Assembly (NCBI GenBank): GCA_013397865.1
Contig: VZTI01003153.1
Coordinates: 633,894 to 697,893 of the forward strand
Length of the DNA: 64,000 nucleotides
Direction: 5' to 3'
Source of the DNA: Struthidea cinerea
Lineage: Eukaryota; Chordata; Aves; Passeriformes; Corcoracidae
Part shown: positions 1-9,530 of the stretch, in pieces
Layout: every line of letters starts with the position of its first letter
Position numbering within the stretch: position 1 is the stretch's first letter
Notes under the pieces: generated by a model
What the model was told of the DNA's origin: nothing
The model's input: only the letters and a program-made list of their open reading frames with translations
Database searches by the model: none
Translations under genes and position numbers: made by a program

Positions 1-659
1 TGAAGTATTTGTTACCATCAGAGTAATAAATGAAAACTGCAGGTGCCTTATGAGGGCAGAACCTTCCAAGGCAGGCTCCAAGTTATTGCATTACTGTCAT
101 AACTGCTTACTGCAAAGCACCTTTGACTAAAAACCAATATGATGCCTAGCATAACTCTGCTGACTCCCCTGAAATTACACAGATGATTAATGTCATCCCT
201 TAAGGTATGAAAGAAGAGATAAAATTATTTGCATTTCATGTCTTTACCCAGAATGGAACTTTAACTGCGGCAGTGAATGATGTGGGAGTTGCCCTCAGAC
301 TTTATTAAGTTACATTCCAGCTGGTCCTCTGACCATGAACACGTTTTTCACTATGCAAGAACAAAGGGTTTAATTCCAGCAGGAGTTAATTCATGTTGGG
401 CAGAAGACAGAAACACTCCTGGCAGTCCATTTACTGAGACATACACAGCAGTGCAAGGTACCAGAGTCCATCCCGCCTTTAGGCCAAAGGGATTGTGGCC
501 ACATCCAAAAGACACAAGCACTGAGGCACCACTGACTTTACATAAGAGAGGACTATGCTCTAGGCAAGGCAAGAGGCTGCTCTGTTGAACAGCTTTTGTT
601 CTTGTTCTGCTTTGTTCCTGTTGCAGAATTAAATAACGTTTTAGTTATGTCACTGAAGT
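1..659. other. Upstream intergenic DNA, nothing recognised
   Basis: No exon, repeat family or RNA gene is recognisable. The only open frames are short and lie on both strands, as expected by chance. The stretch ends where similarity to an old avian LTR begins. Confidence 0.5.
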
Positions 660-1610
660 TATTCTCCTGGTTTTGACTCGATACAGTAATTTTCTTTTTA
701 GTACCTAGTACAGGGCTGTATTTTGAATTTAGGATGAGAAAAATGTTGATAGCACACTGATGTTTTAGTTGTTGTTAAGCGGTGCTTACCCTAAGGCAAA
801 AACTTTCCAGCTTCCCGTGCTCTGCCATCAAACAAGTGCACAAGGAGCCAGGAAGGGGCATGGCCAGGACAGCTGACCCCAGCTGGCCAGAGCGATATTC
901 CACACCACAGAACACCATGCCCAGTACATAAACTGGGAGGAATTGGCTGGGAGCCACTGATCACTGCTCAGGGATGGGCTGGGCATCCATCAGCAAGTGT
1001 TGAGCAATTCTGTTGTGCATCTCTTACGTCTCTTGGATTTCATTCCTCTCTCTCCATTTTTTTTTCATTAGTACCAGCAGTTGTATTGTAGGTGCTAAAA
1101 AGCTAGAACCAGAGAAATTCTTCAGCCTTTTCTCAATATTCTGTGAGCAGACTGTCTTTCCTATGTAAACTATTTTAAACAAGGTCACAGTTTCATAAAC
1201 TTCTTGCACTTGCAAGTTGTTTTGCAAGATTGTTATGGCTTCGACTTTGAAAATATTATGGAATAGGTGTCTTAAGACTTGGCCAATCCTCTCAAGGAGT
1301 GGATGGCCGAGGAACTAATTACCTATTGCCACTCAACACACTTTTTGCGATCTATCCTATACAGTAGTCAGAAAATTATTAAAGAAAAGCTTCGGCTTCC
1401 ACTGTTCATGAGCCTGGACTCTGTGTCGTTTTCTTTATACGTCTTGGACGTAACAGCGACATTGTATCATTATTATTATTGTTTCAGTTATTAAACTGTT
1501 CCTATTTCAATCCATGAGGTCCACTTTTTTTCCCAGTTCTCCTCCCCACTTGGGAGGGGAGCAAGTGGCTGCATGGGATGACAGTCATTCAGTTGGTGAC
1601 TTCCTAAAGG
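660..1610 (+). mobile_element. Old avian ERV LTR, interrupted by a younger LTR
   Basis: The left part (about 660-1086) starts with a CTGGTTTTG-type LTR head. It runs through a GCCAGGACAGCTGACCCCAG segment (about 872) and a TATA-like ACATAAACTGGG (about 928) to the GTTGAGCAATT...TTGTGCATC segment near 1000-1020. The right part (about 1462-1610) resumes with an ATT-rich run, ATTAAACTG at about 1491, and a CCACTTGGGAGGGG tail. I recognise this order from a common avian ERV LTR family. The same head occurs again at 58806. Between the two parts lies a second LTR (1087-1461) with its own target-site duplication. The outer boundaries are approximate and the copy is clearly old. No retroviral genes flank it. 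Confidence 0.72.
1087..1461 (+). mobile_element. Solo LTR, ERVK-like, nested in an older LTR (TSD TTGTAT)
   Basis: The element is 375 bp, begins TGTAGGTGCT and ends ACAGCGACA, so it has the TG...CA ends of a retroviral LTR. It is flanked by a perfect 6-bp direct repeat TTGTAT at 1081-1086 and 1462-1467. A 6-bp duplication is typical of ERVK-type integrases. A TATA-like CCTATACAG lies near 1356 and an ATTAAA polyadenylation signal at 1378-1383, which set the orientation as +. A related copy lies at 34880-35249 in the same orientation. There is no primer-binding site or gag/pol/env next to it, so it is a solo LTR left by recombination. Confidence 0.82.
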
Positions 1611-2171
1611 AAAGCTTGCATGCCCTAAACTGGATTAGACCTGCCTGAGGGATAGTTTTCCAGTCATATAAATAAAAAGCCAAGAGGATTTCAACTCATT
1701 GTTTTAATTTCTGTCCCTAGACAGAAAGACTTTTCAAAGTTCTTCATAAGCATCCAAACCAATAGAACATGATGTGGCAAACAGGTCACTCAATGGGACA
1801 CTGGGGGGGTGTGGGGCATTCAGGTCTTCCTCATTCTTGCTCCAAGGTACTCCTACAATCCTAAAGAGTCTCCTACTAAAACACAACAGGATTAATCTCT
1901 GCTTCTCAGTCAGGGAATTGCTCTACTTTGAAGTAAGAATCACATGTTACTGGGAGAGAAAGACTGACTCCAATTGTGGCCCTTGGCTGGCATGTTAGAA
2001 AACCTCAAGTAAGTCCATGCTCCAGTAAATATGTGATTATTAACCAGCTGCAACACCAGAAACCTGAGAGAGAGCTACCCAGAGCAGCCAGCTGCTTGGC
2101 AGTGGAAATACTTACATGAGCTACAAAGCATCATGATCCAAGCTTGTAGCTTGAGCTTTGATGCTTTGAAC

Positions 2172-2244
2172 CTTGGTCACCTTGGTTGGAACTAGATGAT
2201 CTTTAAGGCCCCTTCTAACCCAAACCATTCTATGATTCTATGAT
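2172..2244 (+). mobile_element. CR1 LINE 3' end
   Basis: The sequence has the CR1 3' terminus: a GGAACTAGATGATCTTTAAG-type segment, then CCCCTTCTAACCCAAACC, ending in two ATTCTATG octamers at 2226-2244. Only the 3' tail remains, as is usual for 5'-truncated CR1. The flanks (1611-2171 and 2245-3237) show no gene that I can support. Confidence 0.85.
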
Positions 2245-3237
2245 CTTGGTTTCAGAAGACTAGAGTGACATCAGAACTGAGGATGGGCTCTGAGGGTATG
2301 AGAACAACCTCACAGTCTGTGCATTTTTACTGTGGTCTTGCTTGACCATTTTGCAATAGGAGAAGAGTGGGTGGTCTGCAACTGTGTTCAAAAAGCATGG
2401 CTGGATGTGGTGTGAGGCTGGACTGAGGCTGGTTGAAAATGAAATGAAATTCAAGTGACAAATACCTGAGGTTTAGAAATTGCTGTACAGGATGAACACT
2501 TACTGAGCAGTCTGGCTGGCAACTGAGCACAGCTTTCACTAGTGGTATATATACACAGTGAGAATATGTGTTCCTTTAATCCTTGTATAACCTAGCAGCT
2601 CCACCTACCCTGTGGACTGAAATTCTCATTCATTCATTCATTGAGCATGCCCAGCAAAAACTCCTCCTGAGCCTTCTCCTCTCCCTTTTCTGCCAGTTAT
2701 AAGGGCAGAGGTTCAAAAGTTCTGCACAGAGATTAACAATATAAATCCATTCACCCTTTTCCCAGGAGTAGATAATACTTGGATGTGCATTTAGGCAGTG
2801 GCACTGATTGCATTGTGAATTCCCTCCTAACCTCCAACCATCAGATACATATTTTGAATTGGAAGGTACCTCCAGTAAATGGCATTTAGTAGCAAGCATT
2901 ATTTAATGTCTTTACTGGAGGGGATGCTGCTAAATCCAGGAAAGTCCTGTCACTTTTAATTCCTCTGTCTCCATCAGCAAAGATGTGAGATAATCCTGAC
3001 TTTGTAATATAGATCTTTTTCTCAGAGACTTTCACAGATGTGATCGTTCCATAAGCATTATCTGCTCGCTAAAGATCCCAGCCTTCTGCTCGCTTAATAA
3101 ATATCAACAGTTCTGAGAAAATGAATGGTCTTACTAATCTGTGTAAAGTAAACAGCATTTTGTCCTTAAAAATAACAATATTTAGTCATCTCCAGAATCT
3201 GGTGCATTCAGCCAAGGCGCCTAAAGAATGCAGAATC

Positions 3238-3440
3238 AAAATTGTGGAATGACCTAGGTTGGAAGGGACCTCTAGAGATCACCTGGTCCAACCCAATGAA
3301 GAGGGGCTAACTTCAAAGTCAGATCAGGTCACTCGCAGTGCTGTCCAGCTGAATATTGGACATCACTAAAGATGGAGATTTCACAGCCTGTTTGAACTGA
3401 TTTCAGAGTTTGACCACTCTCCAGGTGAATATTTATTTCT
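3238..3440 (-). mobile_element. Old CR1 LINE fragment
   Basis: The start matches the reverse complement of a CR1 3' region (GGTTGGAAGGGACCTCTAGA followed by a TGGTCCAACCC segment). Decaying CR1 sequence follows to about 3440. The terminal octamers are degraded. It lies head-to-tail with the next CR1 copy on the same strand. Confidence 0.7.
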
Positions 3441-3458
3441 TAATTTCTGATTGGAATA

Positions 3459-4610
3459 TAGAATCATAGAATGGTTTAGGCAGAAAGGAACCTGAGACAT
3501 CGTCTAGTTCCAACCACTCTGCCATGGGCAGGGGCACTTTACACTAGACCAGAGCCCCATCCAACCTGTCCTTGAACACCGTCAGGGATGGGGCATCCAC
3601 AACTTCTCTGAGTAACCTGTTCCAGTGTCTCACCACCCTCACAGGAAAGAATTTCTTCCCATTTAATGCTAGCTTAATCCAATCTAAACCTACCCTCCAT
3701 CCTCCTAAAGCTGCTACCTCTTGTTCTATCATTCCATGCCCTTTTAAAAGGTCCCTCTCCAGCTCTCTTGTAGCCCCTTTAGGTACTGGAATGTGCTCTA
3801 AGGTCTCCCCAGAGTCTTCTCTTCTCCAGGCTGAACAACCCCAACTCTCTCAGCCTGTCTTCACAGCAGAGGTGCTCCAGCCCTCTGAGCATCCACATGG
3901 CCTCCTCTGGACTCACTCCAACAGGTCCATGTCTTTCCTATATTGGGGGACCCAGAACTAAATGCAGCACTGCAGGTGGGGTCCCACATGACTGGAGCAG
4001 AGGGGCAGAATCGCCTCCCTCCAGCTGCTGGTCACCCAGCTTGTGGTGCAGCCCAGGACATGGGCGGCTTTCTGGGCTGCCAGTGCACATTGCCAGCTCA
4101 CATTGAGCTCCTCATCAACCAACACCCCCAAGTCAGCACCTGATGCTGTGACCCTCACTTGTTACATGCCATCCGATCCCTGGACCTCTAAGGAGAGTTT
4201 GCTTTCACCCTCTCTATGCCCACCCCTGAGGTAGTTGGAGACAGCAGTAAGATTTTCCTCTTAATCATCTCTTTTTAGGAGTGATAAACTCAGTTCTTCC
4301 CATCTTTACACATCATATGCAGGTCTGCTCATCACCTTGACTACCTTCAACTGGCCTTCCCCTGGTGAGGAACCTCAAATTGAACATAAAATTCCAAGGT
4401 TTGTTGGACAGAGGGAAATAGTTACAACCCTAAACCTGACGGACACAATCTTGCTCACATAGGCCAGGATGCTCCTGCTCCAGGATGTGTCCAAGAGACC
4501 AGTGAGGTCCTCCTCTCAATAAGAAGGTTGTCTGCCCAGTCAGTCCCTAACCTGTACTCTTGTATAGGACTCCCCCATCCCAAGTGCAGACCTATGCATT
4601 TCCATATGCA
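3459..4610 (-). mobile_element. Long 5'-truncated CR1 LINE
   Basis: From 3459 (AGAATCATAGAATGG, the inverted CR1 tail) the sequence reads backwards through the CR1 3' UTR into the end of ORF2. On the minus strand at 3544-3732 a decayed reading frame contains KFFPVRVVRHWNRLLREVVD, the hallmark C-terminal end of the CR1 reverse-transcriptase ORF. CR1 similarity is strong to about 4175 and reappears at about 4530-4610. The 4180-4500 segment between is diverged or inserted. The copy is dead, broken by stops and frame changes. Confidence 0.85.
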
Positions 4611-4660
4611 TACATACACACACACATATATATATATACACACACACATAAATATGTATA
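4607..4660. repeat. CA/TA dinucleotide microsatellite
   Basis: Alternating purine-pyrimidine run: ATACATACACACACACATAT, then TA repeats, then more CA repeats, ending in ATAAATATGTATA. It abuts the 5' end of the CR1 copy. It is likely polymorphic in length. Confidence 0.9.
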
Positions 4661-5934
4661 TTTGTCTGCATTCTCTATTTCCCTTTACTTCTCAACTGAC
4701 CCATTCAACTCCAGCATCTGCCAATATACATATATTTTAGTCGAGTAAGTAAGATAATTAAAGTATTAATGATTTTTCATGAGGACATAATCTAGGTTTA
4801 CTTCTTTAGATTTAGTACATTTTATTTTCATTTCCCTTTTAATGTAATTTTTGTCTATTTGTTCCTGAAACAAAGAATAATAATCTATTTTCAGGAGCAC
4901 ATATTTTGTAATTTGTTTTAGATTCTATTAATTCTGGGTCATAGGTTTTTCTGGGAAGAGCCCACGCAACAAAAAGCTCTCAGCCCTGGCAGTTGCTAAG
5001 TGTTTTGATCAATATAATGACAGTCAAGGGTGTTTTGCACCTTACAAACCAGGAATTTTAAATCAAGAGGCTTTATGAAAGCCTGCAAACCCCATTTGTC
5101 CTTTGAGTTGTAAGTAAAAAACCTACTCATTCCAAAATTGTCAGTATTCTTGTATATAAAAGATAAAATAATAATTTCTCCCCCCAAAAGATGGCAGTTT
5201 ATTTCCAAAAGTATGATATAGTCTCTAAGGCTACATCTGTTCCAGTATTATAATGTTCCAGGATCCCTGGTTCTGACAATGAGTGGCACGGCACTGAATG
5301 AATCCACAGGGGAAGATCTCGTTCCACTAGAACAAGGTTCTGGACCTGTTTTGGATATGCTGCTTTGCCTTTCCCGTGGTAGCACGGAGGAGGAGCAATG
5401 GAAAACATCTTGTTCATTACCCCTTGTTATTGTTACTTGCTGTTTTCATTAAAAATTCCAGAGAGATTCAGGAGAGGCAGGAGGAAGCACCAGTTTGGTT
5501 TTACCCTCCATATACCACGAGCATGGAATACTCCCTGGGTACTCCCTGAACATCTCCTCTGTTTGTGTCTTCTCCCCAGCTCTCTCAAACTGCAGTTCAC
5601 CAGCAAATGTCATTGTCACCTGATCTTAACACAGATGCCCTTCCTTCCTTCTGCCCCAAGAGACGCAAATGTGAGCCCCACGTTAGTGCCTGCTGGCTTC
5701 TCACTTCAAGTGTCTGACCCAAAAGCCCTTTGGACCTGTTTTCCCAGGGCTGTCTGGAGAAGCAGAGTGCCAGCACCAGCGCAGCCCTGCCTGGATGCCG
5801 TCCAAGGCTTGTGGGCTGGAGCTGGCTGGCATCCCTGCATGGAGCTGGGGCATAGGGAATCCTGCTCGGTGGGGTTAAATTCTGACTTCTGCTATGAAGC
5901 AGAATCCCGCTGCTCATCACAATTAGTGTGCTGA
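4661..5934. other. Intergenic DNA upstream of HTR5A, nothing recognised
   Basis: This stretch is AT-rich to about 5200, then mixed. An open frame of 178 codons on the + strand (5398-5934) has no recognisable domain and no splice-site context, so I do not call it a gene. Confidence 0.45.
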
Positions 5935-6065
5935 AAACGAGGGGAAATGCTCAAGCATTGCATTAATGGCTAATGTTATTAAATGAACAATGAATAAGAG
6001 CAGTCAAATGAATGATTATTTCTAATAAAAGGCCCGACAATTGCTAACAAGTTAGGAAATGCCAG
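5935..6065. promoter_or_regulatory. Possible conserved upstream element of HTR5A
   Basis: A compact AT-rich block contains TTAATGGCTAATGTTATTAAA and AAATGAATGATTATTTCTAA. These are clusters of homeodomain/POU-type ATTA and TAAT cores just before the promoter CpG island. Its composition differs sharply from both flanks and no transposon similarity is visible. The regulatory role is inferred from composition and position only. Confidence 0.3.
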
Positions 6066-6239
6066 CGCAGAAGTTCTCAGAGAAATAATCCCCTGCCACA
6101 TTGCCCCTACACAGAATAACCGGGGTTACTAACAGGTTCGCTGGGTGCAGACTGTAGCCTATCTGGGAGCAAGGAAATTCCCGTGGCGCCTCACTAACAC
6201 ATTTTTAGAGGAGCCCAGGGACAATTTCATAGGGATGCT

Positions 6240-7450
6240 AACTTTCTGCGGCTGGTACGGAATACGCCCCGAGGGGGAGAAGCCACCCCGAGACAAAGCC
6301 GGTGCTGATTCCCGCACAGTGCGGGCAGCGGGGAGCGGGCGGGCAAGGGATGGGCAGCGGGCAGGGCAAGGACAGCGGGAAGCGGGCTGGGGTAGGGGCA
6401 GGGGACGGGCAGGGGCAGCTGGCTGGGGCTGGGGCCGCCGGCTCTGCCCTCCCGCTCGGCCCGGCGCCGGTTCCGACCCGCGCACGGACATGACTAAGCA
6501 GCACCTCTCCCTCCGCGGCCGCTCCCGCCGGGCGGCCCGCCCCGCACCCGCGCACGGCGGGNNNNNNNNNNNNNNNNNNNNNNNNNNNNNNNNNNNNNNN
6601 NNNNNNNNNNNNNNNNNNNNNNNNNNNNNNNNNNNNNNNNNNNNNNNNNNNNNNNNNNNNNNNNNNNNNNNNNNNNNNNNNNNNNNNNNNNNNNNNNNNN
6701 NNNNNNNNNNNNNNNNNNNNNNNNNNNNNNNNNNNNNNNNNNNNNNNNNNNNNNNNNNNNNNNNNNNNNNNNNNNNNNNNNNNNNNNNNNNNNNNNNNNN
6801 NNNNNNNNNNNNNNNNNNNNNNNNNNNNNNNNNNNNNNNNNNNNNGCACTCGGAGCGGCCGGGGACCCCCCGCGCCCGCGGTAGGGCAGCGCTTCCCCCC
6901 GTTCCCGGAGTGGGCAGTGCGGCGCCTCCCGCCGCCGCCGCGCCCGCAGCAGCCAGCAGCCCGGCGCCCCGCAGCCCCGGCATGGAGCGCCCGCTCAACC
7001 TCAGCTGCCCCGCCGATACGACGCCGGACACCGGCAACAGGAGCGGGTCCTCCGCCGGTCCCGAGGGCGGCCAGGCCCATCTCTCCGTCTTCAGCGTGTT
7101 GGTCCTCACCCTGTTGGCCATGCTGGTGGTGGCCACGTTCCTCTGGAACGGGCTGGTCCTGGCCACCATCCTCCGCGTGCGCAGTTTCCACCGGGTGCCC
7201 CACAACCTGGTGGCCTCCATGGCCATCTCTGACGTGATGGTGGCAGCCCTCGTCATGCCCCTCAGCTTGGTGCACGAGTTGTCCGGGCGGCGGTGGCGGC
7301 TGGGCCGGTCGCTCTGCCAGGTGTGGATCTCCTTCGATGTGCTCTGCTGCACTGCCAGCATCTGGAATGTCACGGCCATTGCCCTTGACCGCTACTGGTC
7401 CATCACCCGCCACCTGGAGTACACGCTGCGCGCCCGGCGCCGCATCTCCA
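6240..7450 (+). promoter_or_regulatory. CpG-island promoter of HTR5A
   Basis: GC-rich, CpG-dense DNA begins near 6240, runs through the 5' flank and covers most of coding exon 1. The stretch 6322-6437 is dense in G-runs on the + strand (GCGGGCGGGCAAGGGATGGG and similar), which favours G-quadruplexes. A NotI-type GCGGCCGC occurs at about 6516. The transcription start cannot be placed: no clear TATA box is seen and 284 bases are missing. CpG-island promoters usually start dispersedly, so the start may lie in the gap or on either side. Confidence 0.75.
6562..6845. other. Assembly gap of 284 N
   Basis: A run of N lies inside the GC-rich promoter island, ending 136 bases before the HTR5A start codon. 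It does not touch the coding sequence but hides part of the 5' UTR or core promoter. Extreme GC content on both sides explains the dropout. Confidence 0.99.
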
Positions 7451-7719
7451 ACATCATGATTGCCCTCACCTGGGCACTCTCTGCCTTTATCTCTCTGGCC
7501 CCACTGCTCTTTGGCTGGGGAGAGACTTACTCAGAGGACAGTGAAGAGTGCCAAGTCAGCCAGGAGCCTTCCTACACCATCTTCTCCACCTTTGGGGCCT
7601 TCTACCTGCCCCTCTGTGTGGTGCTCTTTGTGTACTGGAAGATCTACAAGGCTGCCAAGTTTCGAATCGGATCTCGCAAGAGCAACTCCATCACCCCCAT
7701 TACACCAGAAGCACTGGAG
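6982..7719 (+). CDS. HTR5A: 5-hydroxytryptamine receptor 5A, coding exon 1 (residues 1-246)
   Basis: This exon encodes the N-terminus to the third intracellular loop of a serotonin-binding class A GPCR. 5-HT5A couples mainly to Gi/Go at the neuronal plasma membrane. The ATG has G at -3 and +4, and gives the family-size N-terminus with N-glycosylation sites N6-L-S and N19-R-S. Visible landmarks are TM1 about 36-62 with N56, TM2 about 73-97 with D84, and TM3 about 109-131 with disulfide C112 and amine-binding D119. DRY is at 136-138, the loop-2 cysteine at C190, and TM4 and TM5 lie at about 153-176 and 196-218. The segments NVTAIALDRYWSITRH and GETYSEDSEECQVS favour 5A over 5B. The exon ends GAG|GTAGGT, a good donor. 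The frame stays open upstream through the N gap, but nothing there looks coding. Confidence 0.9.
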
Positions 7720-8670
7720 GTAGGTCAGCTTGGTTGTGTTTTGCTGGGGTCAAGCACTGGCAGCAGGCAAGCCTTTGCCAGAAGTGGGGGAAACCTAGTC
7801 CAAAAAGGTGCAAGTGAACAGTGATCCACAAAAGCCCTGTGGACCCTGGAGACTTCCAAGGGAAAGCAGACAGCAAAGCTTGCAAATCCAGGGTGTTGGC
7901 TCCTTCTGAGCCCCCAGCTGTGAGCACTCAAGGTGTAGCTAAAGTAACTTTGGGCAGATTGTGAGCCTGAGCTTCACGTGGGCGAGCGGTGACTCACAGA
8001 TGTCCCCCCATGGAATGCTGAATCAGTGCTCACCGGCATGAGTAAGGGGTCACCATCCCTCCATGGGGAGGCAAGGGGAGGCTGGATGGATGGGGTGCTG
8101 TGTCTGCTGGGCACGATACCCTGGCAACGAAAGCTGTGGCTTTGGGGACACTGTGAATTTACCCAGGCAGAAAACACACGTGCAGAATGTCCTTGGAAAT
8201 CTTTCCTAATCGTGACTGCATCATGTCAGTTCATCCCAGGCACGGTGACTCTGCACTGTAAAGATTTCTTGCCGGGAGGAAGCAAATGTGTGCTAATTTT
8301 CTTTCCTCTCCTGCCAAGAACTCTTAAACTCAATGGGTTTAGAGAAAGTAAGCAGACTTCAGTGCACGGCATGTGGGTGTGTGCCTGTTCTGCTGATCAG
8401 ATTGTAAGTGGGGAAATAATCTTATTGTGCTGCTGTGTGAGCAACCCCATGTACCCTCAGTACGCTCTCTAGTTTCTAATCTCACTGAAATTAGTCTCCA
8501 TCACCCAGAGGAGGTCGTACAGGCACCTTCCCCTCAGTTAGAGTGTGACGTGGATGGCCTGTGTTTCCCCTGGAGCCTTGGCCCTCGCTGGCATTGTTTG
8601 CCTCTGTACCTGCTGTGTGGGATCACCTGACTGGAGTACTTATGGTGCAATTTGTGTTTGTGTTTGGCAG
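7720..8670 (+). other. HTR5A intron, 951 bp, phase 0
   Basis: The intron has a GTAGGT donor at 7720 and a TTTGGCAG acceptor ending at 8670, preceded by a T/G-rich tract. A plausible branch point CTGAC lies at 8627-8631. The position within the third intracellular loop, between TM5 and TM6, is the conserved intron site of 5-HT5 receptor genes. Stops occur in the receptor frame soon after 7824, so retention would truncate the protein. An open frame at 8026-8472 has no recognisable content. Confidence 0.9.
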
Positions 8671-9003
8671 GTAAAGGAAGCTGCCCAGCAGCCACAGATG
8701 GTCTTCACTGTCCGTCAGGCCACTGTTACGTTCCAGACGGACGGAGACACGTGGCGAGAGCAGAAGGAAAAGAAAGCTGCCCTCATGGTGGGCATCCTTA
8801 TTGGGGTCTTCGTGCTCTGCTGGATCCCCTTCTTCATCACAGAGCTCATCAACCCACTCTGCTCATGCGACATCCCACCCGTTTGGAAGAGCATTTTTCT
8901 ATGGCTGGGCTATTCAAATTCCTTTTTTAATCCACTCATCTACACCGCTTTCAACAAAAACTACAACAATGCCTTCAGGAACCTATTCTTTAGGCAGCAG
9001 TGA
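8671..9003 (+). CDS. HTR5A: 5-hydroxytryptamine receptor 5A, coding exon 2 (residues 247-356)
   Basis: This exon continues in frame from exon 1 with VKEAAQQPQMVFTVRQATVT, the distal third intracellular loop. TM6 follows at about 282-304 with the CWIP toggle motif (C296-P299). The third extracellular loop holds C309 and C311 (LCSCD). TM7 at about 318-340 carries NPLIY (333-337). The C-tail is short, about 16 residues, ends FFRQQ and stops at TGA 9001-9003. It has no cysteine for palmitoylation, in line with the short tail of 5-HT5 receptors. The total of 356 residues is within one or so of mammalian 5-HT5A. No frameshift or missing catalytic landmark is seen, so the gene looks functional. The exact 5A versus 5B assignment rests on remembered family differences. 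Confidence 0.92.
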   Translation, partial: VKEAAQQPQMVFTVRQATVTFQTDGDTWREQKEKKAALMVGILIGVFVLCWIPFFITELINPLCSCDIPPVWKSIFLWLGYSNSFFNPLIYTAFNKNYNNAFRNLFFRQQ

Positions 9004-9530
9004 GCAGAGAAAGCTTTCCTGCTGCCCCAGGAAGCTGATTTCAAGTGTCAATGATTCCTACCAAATTCCTGAGGAAGTTCAAAGCCACAGATATCGAGAT
9101 GATGCTAAAAACGCATCACCATGGGTCGTATGTCCCAGCAACAGTCCCAGTCCCTCAGCAGGCTCTACATCCCAGCCTCAGCTGCTGTTTTTCCTGCGAG
9201 TAGCATGTAAGGGCTTCTCCTGCCAGCAGCCTGGCATCCTTGCTCCTGTGCCCCGCTGTGTTCCTCCTGCCTCCCCAGTGACACTCTGGTTGGTAGCACC
9301 AGAGGTGAAGAGGAGTCCACTGGCAAAGAAACGTTGGTTTGGCCACTGCTGGTGTCTCACAGCATTGATCAGCTTTGTCCCATGTGCAAAGCTGGGACCC
9401 TGTAACATCAGGAGGTTTTGTGATTACATATGAGAGTAGATATTTTATGGCTTGGCTGAAAATGAAAGACGTGGTTTGTCTCGTCTTTCACTGGTAAAGA
9501 CTGCAAAGTGTTTGTTTTTGGGGAATAAAA
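9004..9530 (+). other. HTR5A 3' UTR with proximal poly(A) signal
   Basis: Sequence after the stop codon lacks repeats. A canonical AATAAA lies at 9524-9529. A second AATAAA at 11032-11037, in an AT-rich context followed by a T-run, could end a longer transcript. Which one is used cannot be told from sequence. Confidence 0.5.

Noticed and set aside
3544..3732. Minus-strand open frame with HWNRLLREVVD
   Set aside because: This is the decayed C-terminus of CR1 ORF2, not a host gene.
5398..5934. 178-codon + strand open frame upstream of HTR5A
   Set aside because: It has no recognisable domain, is overlapped by an open frame on the other strand, and lacks convincing splice or start context.
6159..7413. 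Two long minus-strand open frames opposite exon 1
   Set aside because: They are by-products of CpG-rich DNA and the N gap, without domains or splice context.
6145..7824. A 559-codon open frame that includes HTR5A exon 1 and extends far upstream
   Set aside because: The upstream part is GC-rich flank crossed by a gap of N, so its frame is not real. Past 7719 it runs into the intron. The ATG at 6982 gives the family-length protein.
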